Of a stretch of 64,000 nucleotides of DNA, positions 46,752 to 56,265 are shown piece after piece. The stretch comes from Gracilibacillus timonensis. GTDB taxonomy: Bacteria > Bacillota > Bacilli > Bacillales > Amphibacillaceae. The DNA lies in contig NZ_FLKH01000009.1 of assembly GCF_900086715.1 (NCBI RefSeq), positions 62,001 through 126,000 of the forward strand, given 5' to 3'. A program made the translations under genes and the position numbers. Every line of letters begins with the position of its first letter. Position 1 is the first letter of the stretch. The notes beneath the pieces are model-generated. The model made no database searches. It had not been told where the DNA came from and was given only the letters and a program-made list of their open reading frames with translations.

Positions 46752-46866
46752 CATATTGATCGTAGCAATGAATGGTACACGGTTCAGTATACGAGCGAAA
46801 GAAACTAAGCAATCATTGTGAAGTAAAGAACTGTCACATCGTTCTGGAATTGCTCTTGATATTATT

Positions 46867-48264
46867 CTAAGTTTCACTAACATGCCGTTTCTTCGGAAGT
46901 TGCACCGTAAATACAGTTCCTGTCTCGACTGTACTCTTAACAGTGATTTCTCCTTCATGTAACTGGACCACGTTGGCAGCAATCGACAACCCCAAACCAG
47001 AACCCTCTATCGCTCTTGTGCGGGAAGCGTCGACTCGATAAAAACGATCAAAAATTCTCTTTATTTCCTCTGATGATATGCCAATGCCACTATCTTCAAA
47101 TATAATCGTCACTGCTTCTTCCGTTTCTCTCGCTTCCATCATAATACTGCCATTCTCTTTGTTATATTTAATAGCATTCGATAGCAGGTTGTCCCAGACT
47201 GTATGGAGCAAGGATGGGTCTCCATAAAAAACGATATCTGGAAGGGAATAACTGAGCATCATGCCTTTTTCATTGATCAGCCACTGATAATGACGAATTA
47301 ATTCCTTTAATTGTTGATCAAGTTGGAACGATTTCTTTTTGAGGATATCCTGATCACGATCCAAGGACGCTAGCAGTAGTAATTGTTTTGTTAGGGAGGA
47401 TAATCTTGTAATTTCTCCATTAATGATGTCGATATATTCCTTTCGATCTCGTTCATCTAACGAATGATCTTCCAATATATTGGTATAACCCTTGATGTTG
47501 GCTAATGGTGATTGAATGTCATGTGAGATATTGGAAATAAATTCTTTTCGTACATCTTCCATTTGTCCTAGTTTATTCGCCATCGAAGCAAAACTATTAG
47601 TGAGCTCTCCTAACTCATCTTTTCGTTTGCTATGAAGTGACACATCAAATGTACCATCGGCTATTTTTTTTGTTGCCTTGGTTAGTTTACTGATCGGTTT
47701 AACTAAGTACTTCGTGCTGAACAACACCAGCAAAACACTTAAGGTAATCGTTAATAATAATAGCCAAGCAAACAGCCAGTGCATTTCATTGAATAACAGC
47801 TTGATATCAGGTCGGATAAACAAGGCATAGCTTTCTCCTTGGTGAGTGATAGGAACGCCGATCGTATTCTGCAATTCATTCGCAAAAAAACCAGTGACAA
47901 AGGTTTGGTTAGGGAATTCGGCGATACCGTGATAGGTAGAACCAGATAGTACGCGTTTTTTGGTTTGACCAGGCAGTGCAGTTTCACGAAAGGAGGAACC
48001 GAAAAATGTATCCTCTCCCTGGGCATCAACGAGATATAATTGATAGCCGACTTGGGCGATGTTTTCTAAATAATCCTCGAGATGAACATCTGGATGGTTA
48101 TCAATATAGGCAGTAATCGATTGAGCGATTTCTGTATTTTTTTGATCGTTGTCCGGTTTTAAGGCATGGTGATAATAAATGTTACATACAAGGAAAGCAA
48201 TTACGCTGCTGATAATCATAATACAAACCGTCATTGCGACATATTTGATATAAAAAGATTTCAT
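46867..48264 (-). CDS. hssS: Heme-sensor histidine kinase HssS
   Basis: The 465-residue kinase has two transmembrane segments (residues about 8-30 and 163-185). The roughly 130-residue extracellular sensor (YQLYLVDAQGEDTFFGSSF, TFVTGFFANE) is similar to that of staphylococcal HssS. HAMP, phospho-acceptor His248 (NISHDIQSP) and an ATPase domain with NLLSNAIKYN and GSGLGLSIA follow. In the family it senses excess heme at the membrane and phosphorylates HssR. Its start overlaps the hssR stop codon by four bases. Assignment rests on wording of the sensor and on the hrtBA neighbours. Confidence 0.85.
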   Translation of the reverse strand: MKSFYIKYVAMTVCIMIISSVIAFLVCNIYYHHALKPDNDQKNTEIAQSITAYIDNHPDVHLEDYLENIAQVGYQLYLVDAQGEDTFFGSSFRETALPGQTKKRVLSGSTYHGIAEFPNQTFVTGFFANELQNTIGVPITHQGESYALFIRPDIKLLFNEMHWLFAWLLLLTITLSVLLVLFSTKYLVKPISKLTKATKKIADGTFDVSLHSKRKDELGELTNSFASMANKLGQMEDVRKEFISNISHDIQSPLANIKGYTNILEDHSLDERDRKEYIDIINGEITRLSSLTKQLLLLASLDRDQDILKKKSFQLDQQLKELIRHYQWLINEKGMMLSYSLPDIVFYGDPSLLHTVWDNLLSNAIKYNKENGSIMMEARETEEAVTIIFEDSGIGISSEEIKRIFDRFYRVDASRTRAIEGSGLGLSIAANVVQLHEGEITVKSTVETGTVFTVQLPKKRHVSET

Positions 48265-48941
48265 GATTGCTTTTCCACCAATGAGTATCCGATTCCTCGC
48301 ACTGTTTTTATCTGGAAGTCATCGGTTACATCACGAAACCTTTCTCGTAATCGTTTGATATGCACATCCACCGTTCGATCATCTCCTTGAAAATCGATTC
48401 CCCAAATCTGCTCGATTAGTTGTTCTCTGGAGAAAACTTGCGAAGGGTGGGACATTAGTAAATATAACAATTCAAATTCTTTTAGTGGTAAAAGCAGCGT
48501 ACGATTAAGCGTGAACACTTCATAACTTTTTTTGTCGATTTTGATTTGTCCCATTTGAATACAGGACGTTTCATTGGTAGGAGTGTAACGCCTGAGCAGT
48601 GCCTTGATGCGATACACTAATTCTTTTGGTTCAAATGGTTTGACCAAATAATCATCCGTTCCAGCAAAAAAGCCTTGCTCCTTATCCTCAATCTGATTCT
48701 TTGCCGTCAGTAGTATAATGGGAATATCATAATGACTGCGAATTTCTCTGGTTAATTCATAACCATTCATAAATGGCATCATGATATCCACTACCGCTAG
48801 TTGACATGCTTGTTTTTTTAATACAGATAGCGCTTGTACACCATCTTGTGCCTGATGGACGATATAACCTTGCGTAGTTAAATGATGCTCGACAAACTTC
48901 AACATATGTTGGTCATCATCTACAATTAGAATATTGGTCAT
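48261..48941 (-). CDS. hssR: Heme-responsive response regulator HssR
   Basis: The 226-residue OmpR-type regulator has acidic DDD at residues 8-10, phospho-acceptor Asp52 (VVDIMMP) and the conserved Lys in LVKPFEPKEL. The winged helix-turn-helix (IWGIDFQGDDRTVDVHIKRL) is at the C-terminus. The stretches YDIPIILLTAK, GTDDYLVKPFE and RIKALLRRY are very close to staphylococcal HssR. It would activate hrtB-hrtA; a direct repeat like the known HssR box is found upstream of hrtB (50766-50785). It is placed between hrtA and hssS on one strand. Confidence 0.87.
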   Translation of the reverse strand: MTNILIVDDDQHMLKFVEHHLTTQGYIVHQAQDGVQALSVLKKQACQLAVVDIMMPFMNGYELTREIRSHYDIPIILLTAKNQIEDKEQGFFAGTDDYLVKPFEPKELVYRIKALLRRYTPTNETSCIQMGQIKIDKKSYEVFTLNRTLLLPLKEFELLYLLMSHPSQVFSREQLIEQIWGIDFQGDDRTVDVHIKRLRERFRDVTDDFQIKTVRGIGYSLVEKQS

Positions 48942-49026
48942 GTTTCATAACTCCTATGTTTGTTTATTTTAGGTCAGCGATCTAGGGATTTTAAGCTGAT
49001 ACATTATCACATCTGTTCTTATCATA

Positions 49027-49701
49027 TTAACATAATTTCCCGTCTTGCATCTCCATGACGTGATCTGCATAAGATAACGTATCGGAATCATGGGTAACCA
49101 TCAAGGTGGTGATGTCCAATTGTTTCGTTATATCACGAATTAAGTTCATAGCTTCGGTAGATCGTTTGGAATCAAGGCTTGCCGTTGGTTCATCAGCGAA
49201 TAATACCTGTGGTTGATGAATAACGGCACGGGCAATCGCTACCCGCTGTTTTTCTCCGCCGGATAGGGAGGAGGGATAAGCGGAAGAACGATGTTGCATG
49301 TCTACACGTTCAAGTAGCTGTTCGACTGCTTGAGCTTGTTGTTTTTTGTTTTGTTTCGTAATCGCTACCTCTAACATAAAAGTCAGCTGCTCTGCTACTG
49401 TTAAGAAAGGGACAAGGTGGGCAAATTGAAACACAAATCCAAATTGTTCAGCCCGAATTTTCCGCACTTGATCAGGGTTTAAGCTGGTCAAATCTATAGA
49501 GTCAAAATAAATATGACCGCTAGTAGCTGGCTGCAGACCTGCAGCAATGGTAAGCAGTGTGCTTTTTCCAGATCCGGAAGCCCCGGTAAGTGCTGTGATA
49601 CCTCCTCGTGGCAGAGCAAGGTCAATTCCTTTGATGATTTCTTCTTCTATCTCTCCTGTTTTAAATGTCTTATGGATATTTGATAATGTTAAAATCGACA
49701 T
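49027..49701 (-). CDS. hrtA: Heme-efflux ABC transporter ATPase HrtA
   Basis: The 224-residue ABC ATPase is of the MacB/LolD type with Walker A GASGSGKST near residue 40, FQFAHLVPFLTV at the Q-loop, LSGGEKQR and Walker B VLFADEPTASLD. It starts one base after the hrtB stop codon. With HrtB it forms an exporter that removes toxic heme from the membrane in the HrtAB family. Identity as HrtA follows from its partner and the adjacent hssRS genes. Confidence 0.86.
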   Translation of the reverse strand: MSILTLSNIHKTFKTGEIEEEIIKGIDLALPRGGITALTGASGSGKSTLLTIAAGLQPATSGHIYFDSIDLTSLNPDQVRKIRAEQFGFVFQFAHLVPFLTVAEQLTFMLEVAITKQNKKQQAQAVEQLLERVDMQHRSSAYPSSLSGGEKQRVAIARAVIHQPQVLFADEPTASLDSKRSTEAMNLIRDITKQLDITTLMVTHDSDTLSYADHVMEMQDGKLC

Positions 49702-49702
49702 G

Positions 49703-50725
49703 TTAATTCTCTCCTTGTTGAATAGCTTGTAAGGGGGCGGCTTTTCGAATTTGAAGACCAGAAATGGTAGCCCCTAAGAAACCTATGATCAAAAAGATGA
49801 TTGAAAGCTGCAAAGTGGTAGCACCGGTTAAATGAAATGGCATACCCTTTGGAGCAAACAGATTAAACAATTGGCTGAAAATGGTAGAAAAAATCAGTGC
49901 GATGATCGTAATGAATAGCATTTGGCCCCAGATCATAGCAAACAAGGTCGTTGTCTTTACACCAATCGCTTTTAGAATCCCATATAGTCCCATCTTTTGG
50001 ACATTCATCATATAAAAGAAAATTCCGAATAACAACCCGCTTATAACAATCAAAAACCAAATAATCATCGTGAGTGACAACTGTTCTGCCTGGTAACTGG
50101 GAATGGTGTTGAGAAATTCTGACAGGGAGTACGCTTGCAAATTTTCGTCATCAATCGCCGCTTGATTATCTGGTGAGAAGATTAATTGCATCTGATCGGT
50201 CTGATACATTTGCTGGTAGTCTTCTACATGCAGGTAAGCTACCGGTGCATGACTGAATTTACTTTCATCAACAAATCCAGTCACGGTAAAGTTTTGATCA
50301 GTTTGCTGGCTCGTAAGTGTATCACCTATTTGTATACCTTCTTCGTGCAAGGTTTGATCCAAGATTACATCTCCATCGTCTACTTGAACAAAATCATCCG
50401 AATTGGTTGACGTAACAAATGCTACGCTGTGTTGTTTATCTGTTTGATCATGTAAGAACCCCATTTGAATCGAAAAAGCTGTTGCCTGATTATCAGTGGT
50501 TATTTGTTGGTTATCGATACTTGATAGGTTATAATTATCCTCGGCGTCTGCTGACATATAGATGGTGCCATCTGGTAAATTTTTAATTAAGGCGGCATTG
50601 TCTTGGGAAAGCCCATTTGCCAGACCTGATATCATAAATGTTAATAAACTAACCAAAAAGACGATGGATCCCAATATTAAAAAACGTATTTTATTCTTTT
50701 TGATTTCTTTCCATCCTATTTTCAT
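49703..50725 (-). CDS. hrtB: Heme-efflux ABC transporter permease HrtB
   Basis: The 340-residue FtsX/MacB-type permease has one N-terminal transmembrane segment, a large extracellular domain (residues about 40-220) and three C-terminal segments. SYQAEQLSLTMIIW, FFYMMNVQKMGLYGILKAIG and KGMPFHLT match staphylococcal HrtB closely. The ATG at 50725, seven bases after GGAGG, is preferred over the ATG at 50731, which lies only one base from it. It is the first gene of the hrtB-hrtA-hssR-hssS run; in staphylococci the two pairs are divergent and hrtA comes first. Confidence 0.86.
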   Translation of the reverse strand: MKIGWKEIKKNKIRFLILGSIVFLVSLLTFMISGLANGLSQDNAALIKNLPDGTIYMSADAEDNYNLSSIDNQQITTDNQATAFSIQMGFLHDQTDKQHSVAFVTSTNSDDFVQVDDGDVILDQTLHEEGIQIGDTLTSQQTDQNFTVTGFVDESKFSHAPVAYLHVEDYQQMYQTDQMQLIFSPDNQAAIDDENLQAYSLSEFLNTIPSYQAEQLSLTMIIWFLIVISGLLFGIFFYMMNVQKMGLYGILKAIGVKTTTLFAMIWGQMLFITIIALIFSTIFSQLFNLFAPKGMPFHLTGATTLQLSIIFLIIGFLGATISGLQIRKAAPLQAIQQGEN

Positions 50726-50765
50726 TTTCATACCTCCAATACCTTCCTTTCAAGTATACGATCGC

Positions 50766-50785
50766 TTTATGAATGAAAGATGAAC
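50766..50785 (-). promoter_or_regulatory. Candidate HssR-binding direct repeat
   Basis: On the minus strand GTTCATCTT-TC-ATTCATAAA matches the published staphylococcal HssR box (two GTTCATATT copies two bases apart) at 8 and 6 of 9 positions. It lies at the -35 position of a -10-like TATACT, 41 bases before the hrtB start. Confidence 0.65.
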
Positions 50786-51016
50786 AAAACGTTACAATCA
50801 AGAATAAAGCTATTATGTATAAAAGCCGGGTTGGAGGCATGGTCTAAATTATTTTTGTTAGTGTAATGGTTGATAAATAGTGTTAAAATAGAAGAATAAG
50901 TTGGCAAGGGCGTTTTTTGTCGTAAATTGGAAAAATAGGTGCAACATATTAAAATGGCAATCTACGTCATACATTCCATCGTAATGAGAGAGTTTTAGAT
51001 AGTAGGGGGATCGCAA

Positions 51017-51661
51017 ATGAACGGCTTCATGCGTTTTTTTTATCAGTTTGGTAATTGGTTGTTTAATATGATGTATTTACAAGTATTGTGGTATGGTTTT
51101 ACAGCGATTGGTTTAGGAATATTCGGAATAGTGCCCGCCACACTGGCTACGGCTGCCGTCATACATAAATGGTTTAAAGAAGGTAGCGATATCTCGGTTT
51201 ATAAAGTGTTTTGGCAAACATATAAGAAAGCGTTTTTGAAAGGGAATGGATTAGGTCTGATCTGGTTTGTTATCGGTATATTTTTTTATGCTGATTATGT
51301 AATTTCCAGAGATATGATTCAATCTTTTTATTTTCATATATTTATTGTTGTTATTATGGTGTTATATACGATCACTGTATTTCATTTCTTCGTTGTCTAT
51401 AATCGATATGAGCTCACCTTTTTCCGTTATTTTAAGCAGACCGTTCTGATTGGGCTTATTCGTCCATTTGAGTCATTAGCGATGTTAATTGCTTTGTTTC
51501 CATTATATTACTTATACAATTTCTTACCTGTTCTAGTGATATTTATGGGTGTACCATTAACCCTTTATCCTCTGTTATGGTTCTCTTATCGAGCTTGTGT
51601 TGCTGTTGAAGAGAAGAGTGCAGCAATGCAAGAGTCAGACCCAGAACCGGAAGAAAATTAA
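51017..51661 (+). CDS. YesL-like DUF624 membrane protein, second copy
   Basis: The 214-residue protein has about five hydrophobic segments with the family start (FGNWLFNMMYLQVLWYGFTA; FGIVPATLATAAVIHKWF; KVFWQTYKKAFLKGN). The C-terminus is acidic (SDPEPEEN). It lies 27 bases before the membrane AraC regulator and opens the second sugar-uptake locus, as the paralog at 16644 does for the first. Function in the family is unknown; co-occurrence with LplABC-type importers is the rule. The ribosome-binding site is TAGGGGGAT. Confidence 0.82.
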   Translation: MNGFMRFFYQFGNWLFNMMYLQVLWYGFTAIGLGIFGIVPATLATAAVIHKWFKEGSDISVYKVFWQTYKKAFLKGNGLGLIWFVIGIFFYADYVISRDMIQSFYFHIFIVVIMVLYTITVFHFFVVYNRYELTFFRYFKQTVLIGLIRPFESLAMLIALFPLYYLYNFLPVLVIFMGVPLTLYPLLWFSYRACVAVEEKSAAMQESDPEPEEN

Positions 51662-51688
51662 ACAACAGGTGCATGTGCAGGAGGGGAC

Positions 51689-53914
51689 ATGGTGATAAAG
51701 TCAAAATTATTTAAACAATATATATTTTCCTATTTTATTATGTTTTTTATACCTTTTGTTGTCATGTGTTCAATTATTTATTTGAACTCTGTTTCGGATT
51801 TGAAAGAGGAGATCGAGCAATCGAATATTGGTAAATTAGAACAAGTGGCCACAATTACAGATGAACGAATGCAAGAGTTGGATATGATCGCTAATCGAAT
51901 TGCCTATGACCCGAGACTAACTCCTTATATGGTCCGACATCAATACTATAGTTCTGAGGCAATCAATGAATTAAGAAAATATAAGGCAAACAGTTCTATT
52001 ATTGATGAGCTGATGATTTACTATCATGGAACGGATGCTATTTATTCATCAAAGGGTTCTTCTTCCTTGCAGCCTGCTTTTGAACAATATAATTGGGATG
52101 CGGAGATGATTGATGAGGCGATAGAGGCAAATGTACCTGTCACCTCCATTGTGGATGAGGAAGAGGGACAGAGTGGAAAATTTCAGTATATTAATTATTT
52201 TGTACCGATAACATTAGATAATAATAATAGTTATGGCACAGTTGCTTATGTTATTCGTGAAAGAACAATGAATGAGCTTATTGCCAATACGATGAATGAT
52301 ATGCGAGGTAATGCCTATATTCTGTCAGAGCATGATCAAGTTATTGCGGAAACGGCTAATGAGGAAGAGATTGACATATCAAATATAAGTTTGGAAGAAC
52401 GGACCTTTGGTGAAGTTAACAGCATAAAGCTAGATGGAGAGAGTTACTCGATGGCTGTTGTAGAATCAGAAGAGACAGGCTGGAAATTTGTTATCATGAT
52501 GAAGAGTTCCCAGTTTTTTGAGCGATTATCCAATACGGTTATTGTCATGGTATTATTATGTGTGAGTCTGTTTATCATCGGAAGTGTATTAACTTTATTC
52601 TTGGCTAGAAGGCAATATCAGCCGATTCGATCGCTCTTTAACTCTATTAATAAGAATCGAAAAACAGACTCAAAAGGCATTAATGAATTAGAAACCATTA
52701 AACGAACGGTGACATCCGTATTTGAAGATCATGAAATGTTGAGTGAAACGATCTATAAACATCAAACCTTTGCCAAGGACCAGTTTTTAACGAAGATCAT
52801 TAAAGGTGATTTTTCTACAGAAGAAGAGATTGATAACTATAACGAAACACTATATCTGGATATTGATGGGGATTATTATTGTTCTTTAATTGTATCGTTA
52901 GAAGAAAAACTATCTAACGAGGAAATTATAGAACGTGAAACCATTTATGAATTATTTACCAATGTCTCCACCAAGGATATAACAGCTTACGGTATTGACT
53001 TATTGAATATGGATGCTGTTGCACTAATTGTCAAATTTAAAGGTAATTTGCAAACTGCTGAAAAAAAACGTAAAGAATTTGTACAAAAAATGAATGATGA
53101 GGTCAAAGATGTTTTAGGATTCAAACCGATGGTGGGAGTGGGAAAGATTTACGATCGTAAAACAATGATTAACCGATCGTATATTGAAGCACTAGCCGCC
53201 TTGGATTATAAATATTTATACAGTGAGGGAAGTAACCTTTATTTTGAAGAGATGAAAGAGCATGAATTTGCTGTAGGGTATCCAAGGGAAGATTTATTGA
53301 AAATTATTCAAAGTATTAAACAAGGTGATAAAGAGGTTGCACAAGAAACCTTGTCTTCTATTTTTAAATCTTTTCAAAACAATAAGCAGTCTTTATCATT
53401 CTTAAGAGCAATTTGTTTCGATGTGATTAATACCGTCATTAAAACCATCACAGAAATGGGAATAAAACCATCTCGAGAAACCTATGAGCGAATCTTTGAT
53501 TTTCGTTCATATGAACAATTACATCAGGAGTTATTCAAGTTAATGGAAACTGCTTGTAAAGAAGTGAATGAGAGTAAGAAGAGCCATAATGAGCAATTGA
53601 AAAACGATATTACTGATTACTTGAATAAGTATTTTATGTTATACGATCTTTCCTTGGAAAAAATCGCTATTGAGTTTCGCTTGTCCGCCTCTTATGTAAG
53701 CCGATTTATTAAAGAACAGACGGGCTACACTTTTAAGCAATATGTACAATATTTGCGAATGGAGGAAGTCAAGAAACAGCTGACTACTACGGATAAACCA
53801 ATTAAGGCAATTGTAATGGATGTTGGCTATAAAGATGTTGCCAATTTCACCCGTAAGTTTAAAAATGAGGTAGGGATGACACCAGGGAAATACCGCCAAT
53901 TTTATACAGAATAG
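51689..53914 (+). CDS. Membrane-bound AraC-family sensor-regulator (YesM/YesN-like fusion type)
   Basis: The 741-residue protein has a transmembrane segment at about residues 10-32, an extracellular Cache-like sensor to about 275, and a second membrane segment (TVIVMVLLCVSLFIIGSVLT). A middle domain follows, then a C-terminal AraC helix-turn-helix pair at about 640-740 (SLEKIAIEFRLSASYVSRFI; IKAIVMDVGYKDVANFTRKF). Proteins of this build in Bacillaceae and Paenibacillus sit before LplABC importers and are thought to turn them on when an extracellular sugar or its binding protein is sensed. The start is ATG 51689, or the adjacent GTG with better spacing from GGAGGGG. A terminator follows. Confidence 0.87.
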   Translation: MVIKSKLFKQYIFSYFIMFFIPFVVMCSIIYLNSVSDLKEEIEQSNIGKLEQVATITDERMQELDMIANRIAYDPRLTPYMVRHQYYSSEAINELRKYKANSSIIDELMIYYHGTDAIYSSKGSSSLQPAFEQYNWDAEMIDEAIEANVPVTSIVDEEEGQSGKFQYINYFVPITLDNNNSYGTVAYVIRERTMNELIANTMNDMRGNAYILSEHDQVIAETANEEEIDISNISLEERTFGEVNSIKLDGESYSMAVVESEETGWKFVIMMKSSQFFERLSNTVIVMVLLCVSLFIIGSVLTLFLARRQYQPIRSLFNSINKNRKTDSKGINELETIKRTVTSVFEDHEMLSETIYKHQTFAKDQFLTKIIKGDFSTEEEIDNYNETLYLDIDGDYYCSLIVSLEEKLSNEEIIERETIYELFTNVSTKDITAYGIDLLNMDAVALIVKFKGNLQTAEKKRKEFVQKMNDEVKDVLGFKPMVGVGKIYDRKTMINRSYIEALAALDYKYLYSEGSNLYFEEMKEHEFAVGYPREDLLKIIQSIKQGDKEVAQETLSSIFKSFQNNKQSLSFLRAICFDVINTVIKTITEMGIKPSRETYERIFDFRSYEQLHQELFKLMETACKEVNESKKSHNEQLKNDITDYLNKYFMLYDLSLEKIAIEFRLSASYVSRFIKEQTGYTFKQYVQYLRMEEVKKQLTTTDKPIKAIVMDVGYKDVANFTRKFKNEVGMTPGKYRQFYTE

Positions 53915-53921
53915 TAAAACG

Positions 53922-53950
53922 AAGAGCTGCTGCAAAAGTAGCTCTTTTTC
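53922..53950 (+). terminator. Terminator of the membrane AraC gene
   Basis: Stem AAGAGCT / AGCTCTT with an 11-base loop is followed by TTTCTT. Confidence 0.75.
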
Positions 53951-54608
53951 TTATACGAACTCAAAATTATTATACTTACAAGCATTAAAGTGCTTTTTAT
54001 ACTGTTTCTGCGGCGATTTACTTGTGTTAATTAATATAAAACATGACCGTATTACACTTTTAACCCAAGGTATAATTTTTTTCCTCGAACATCTTCTTCG
54101 TGGGATATTTTTCCAGTATCTATTGTTTAGAACCTTTCTTTTTGTATAAATTCCACTTGAACACTGTCTGAAAGTATTAATTGAATAAGATTTCTTCCTT
54201 TATGTCAATAGAATCGTTTCTCTTCATGAGATGCAAATGATGATGGAGAGATAAACCCAACATCAGTCATTACATATAAAACATAAAAGGGTGATATCAA
54301 TTATTACATATATATTTCGTTCTCACATATTTACACAGTGAAAAACAAAGACGAACTATAACTTTATACCTTTGTTTGAAGGTGAATGACAAATCTATTT
54401 ACAAAATACATATTGAATGCATCGGCTAAACAAACGTATTATGTAAGCAGTTACAAAACTGGTGTGGAGGCTTATCACGCTAAAAGCATAAATAATTAGT
54501 CTATCATTTGGAAAATGATAATGGTGTCCTGGCAAATGAATATGAACTTTTAAGGAGGTGAGTGTAGCTGTACGAAAGTAAATAACAAATATACAAGGGG
54601 GTATAAAC
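53951..54608. promoter_or_regulatory. Long leader region before binding-protein gene 1
   Basis: The stretch is AT-rich with no gene. Near its end, 54400-54470 holds AAATACATATTGAATG and TGTAAGCAGTTACAAAACTG, which recur almost unchanged before the second binding-protein gene (56580-56635). The stretch includes a cre-like box at 54442. Confidence 0.5.
54442..54455 (+). promoter_or_regulatory. Cre-like box before binding-protein gene 1
   Basis: TGTAAGCAGTTACA fits the cre consensus except that the central CG is CA. The same variation recurs at 56617. Confidence 0.45.
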
Positions 54609-56219
54609 ATGAAGCATGGATTAATGATTTTGTTTATTAGTTTCTGGTGTTTTATTTTAATGGCATGTAATAGCAATGAGGACGTGGAAGGAGATTCGAC
54701 AAGCGTAGAAGATTCCGCTTCAGAAGCAGAAGTAAATAAAGAAGGGTTCCCTATTGTGGACGAGGAAATCACTTTATCTATGATTGCTCCTGGTACTGGT
54801 CAAGAAGATTGGGAAAACATGGAGACTTTAATGGATTATGCAGAGATGACCAATATTCAATTCACTTATGATACGCCTCCAATAACAGATTTTCAAACAA
54901 AATTGAATTTAGCCTTTGCCAGTGGAGATATTGCTGATGTAATCTATGCGGCTGGCTCTGATAATCTCACTCCGGGAATGGAAGTGGACTATGGTCAACA
55001 AGGGATATTGATTCCGTTAGAAGATTTAATTGCAGATTATGCACCAAATATCCAAAGCATATTAGATGAAAATCCAAATATAAAAAAGTCAATCACTACG
55101 GTAGACGGCCATATTTATTCTTTACCACGTATTGCGGAAGGTGGCTCCTCGGCCCTTTGGATTAGAGGCCCTATGTGGTATAACGGTACATGGTTAGAGG
55201 CACTAGAGGTAGAAGAATTACCAAAAACAGTTGACGAATTTTATGATTTATTAGTTCGTTTTCGTGATGAAGATCCGAATGGCAACGGAGAAGCGGATGA
55301 AATTCCATTAATCGATGTTGAAATGGATAGTACTCGTCCTTGGTTGCTGCCGGCTTTTGGTATCAAAGAGTGGGGGATTGAAGAATTTGATGGGGAGGTG
55401 CATTATGCCCCAATTACAGAGAATTATAAAGAGTATTTGACATTTATGAATAAATTACATGATGAGAATTTACTTGATCACGAAACATTTTCTCAATCTG
55501 ATGAGCAGAAGAAAGCAAAGGGACAAGAAAATAGATTAGGTGTTTTTCCTGACTGGTTCTCTTTCTTTACTACAGGTCAAGAAACAGAAGAATCGGTAAA
55601 TAATCCTATGTTTTTTCCATTAACCAGCGAATGGTCAAAAGAACCTTTAATGCCTTTAAATACAGGGATTGGCCGTGGTACTTTTTCAATCACAAGCAAT
55701 AATGAACATCCTGAAGCGACAATAAGATGGATAGATTACTTTTATACTGCTGAAGGCAGAGCTTTCTTAAACATGGGCCCTGAAGGAATTATGTGGGAAC
55801 GTGGTGAAAATGGAGAAATTGTAGACTTAGATATTCCAGAAGGATATGACAGTAGAGAGGATTATCGAGCAACCATTACACCAGATTATGGGATAGCAGC
55901 ACCAACCATTACTTATCCAATAGAAGGAATAGAAATAAACGATTTTGATAAATTTATTGAAGCTGAAACGGATGAGAAAATTGCACCTTATGGAGAGGTC
56001 GCTTTTCCAGAGGTTTATTTAACGAAAGATGAACAAGATGAGATTAATACTATTGAGGTGGATCTTGAATCATATGTACGACAAATGGAAGCGAAGTTTA
56101 TTACAGGTGTGGAGCCAATTTCCAACTGGGAAAGTTATGTAGGTACTATTGAGAACATGAATATTGAACGTTACGTAGAAATATACCAAGCTGCTTATGA
56201 TCGTTGGGCAGACAGTTAA
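54609..56219 (+). CDS. LplA-type oligosaccharide-binding lipoprotein, paralog 1
   Basis: The 536-residue lipoprotein has lipobox LMAC (Cys20), an acidic linker, then the conserved start EGFPIVDEEITLSMIAPGTG. The calcium-loop motif DEDPNGNGEADEIPL lies near residue 217. The C-terminus (EAKFITGVEPISNWESYV) is shared by all four paralogs here. It would bind an oligosaccharide outside the cell for the permeases at 60975 and 61953. ATG 54609 follows AAGGGGGTA. It has its own long leader and terminator, so it is expressed apart from the permeases. Confidence 0.88.
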   Translation: MKHGLMILFISFWCFILMACNSNEDVEGDSTSVEDSASEAEVNKEGFPIVDEEITLSMIAPGTGQEDWENMETLMDYAEMTNIQFTYDTPPITDFQTKLNLAFASGDIADVIYAAGSDNLTPGMEVDYGQQGILIPLEDLIADYAPNIQSILDENPNIKKSITTVDGHIYSLPRIAEGGSSALWIRGPMWYNGTWLEALEVEELPKTVDEFYDLLVRFRDEDPNGNGEADEIPLIDVEMDSTRPWLLPAFGIKEWGIEEFDGEVHYAPITENYKEYLTFMNKLHDENLLDHETFSQSDEQKKAKGQENRLGVFPDWFSFFTTGQETEESVNNPMFFPLTSEWSKEPLMPLNTGIGRGTFSITSNNEHPEATIRWIDYFYTAEGRAFLNMGPEGIMWERGENGEIVDLDIPEGYDSREDYRATITPDYGIAAPTITYPIEGIEINDFDKFIEAETDEKIAPYGEVAFPEVYLTKDEQDEINTIEVDLESYVRQMEAKFITGVEPISNWESYVGTIENMNIERYVEIYQAAYDRWADS

Positions 56220-56227
56220 ATAAGCGA

Positions 56228-56265
56228 AAGAGACTAGCAATATGGTCTACTGCAAGTCTCTTTTT
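56228..56265 (+). terminator. Terminator of binding-protein gene 1
   Basis: Stem AAGAGACT / AGTCTCTT is followed by TTT, eight bases after the stop codon. Confidence 0.75.

Noticed and set aside
46593-46982. 129-residue minus frame overlapping the end of hssS
   Set aside because: It is a shifted frame over the kinase C-terminus, the tandem repeat and a hairpin.
48261-50725. Bacitracin-type BceRS-BceAB module
   Set aside because: The permease is about 340 residues with four membrane segments rather than about 650 with ten, and the sensor kinase has a large extracellular domain; both fit HrtB/HssS.
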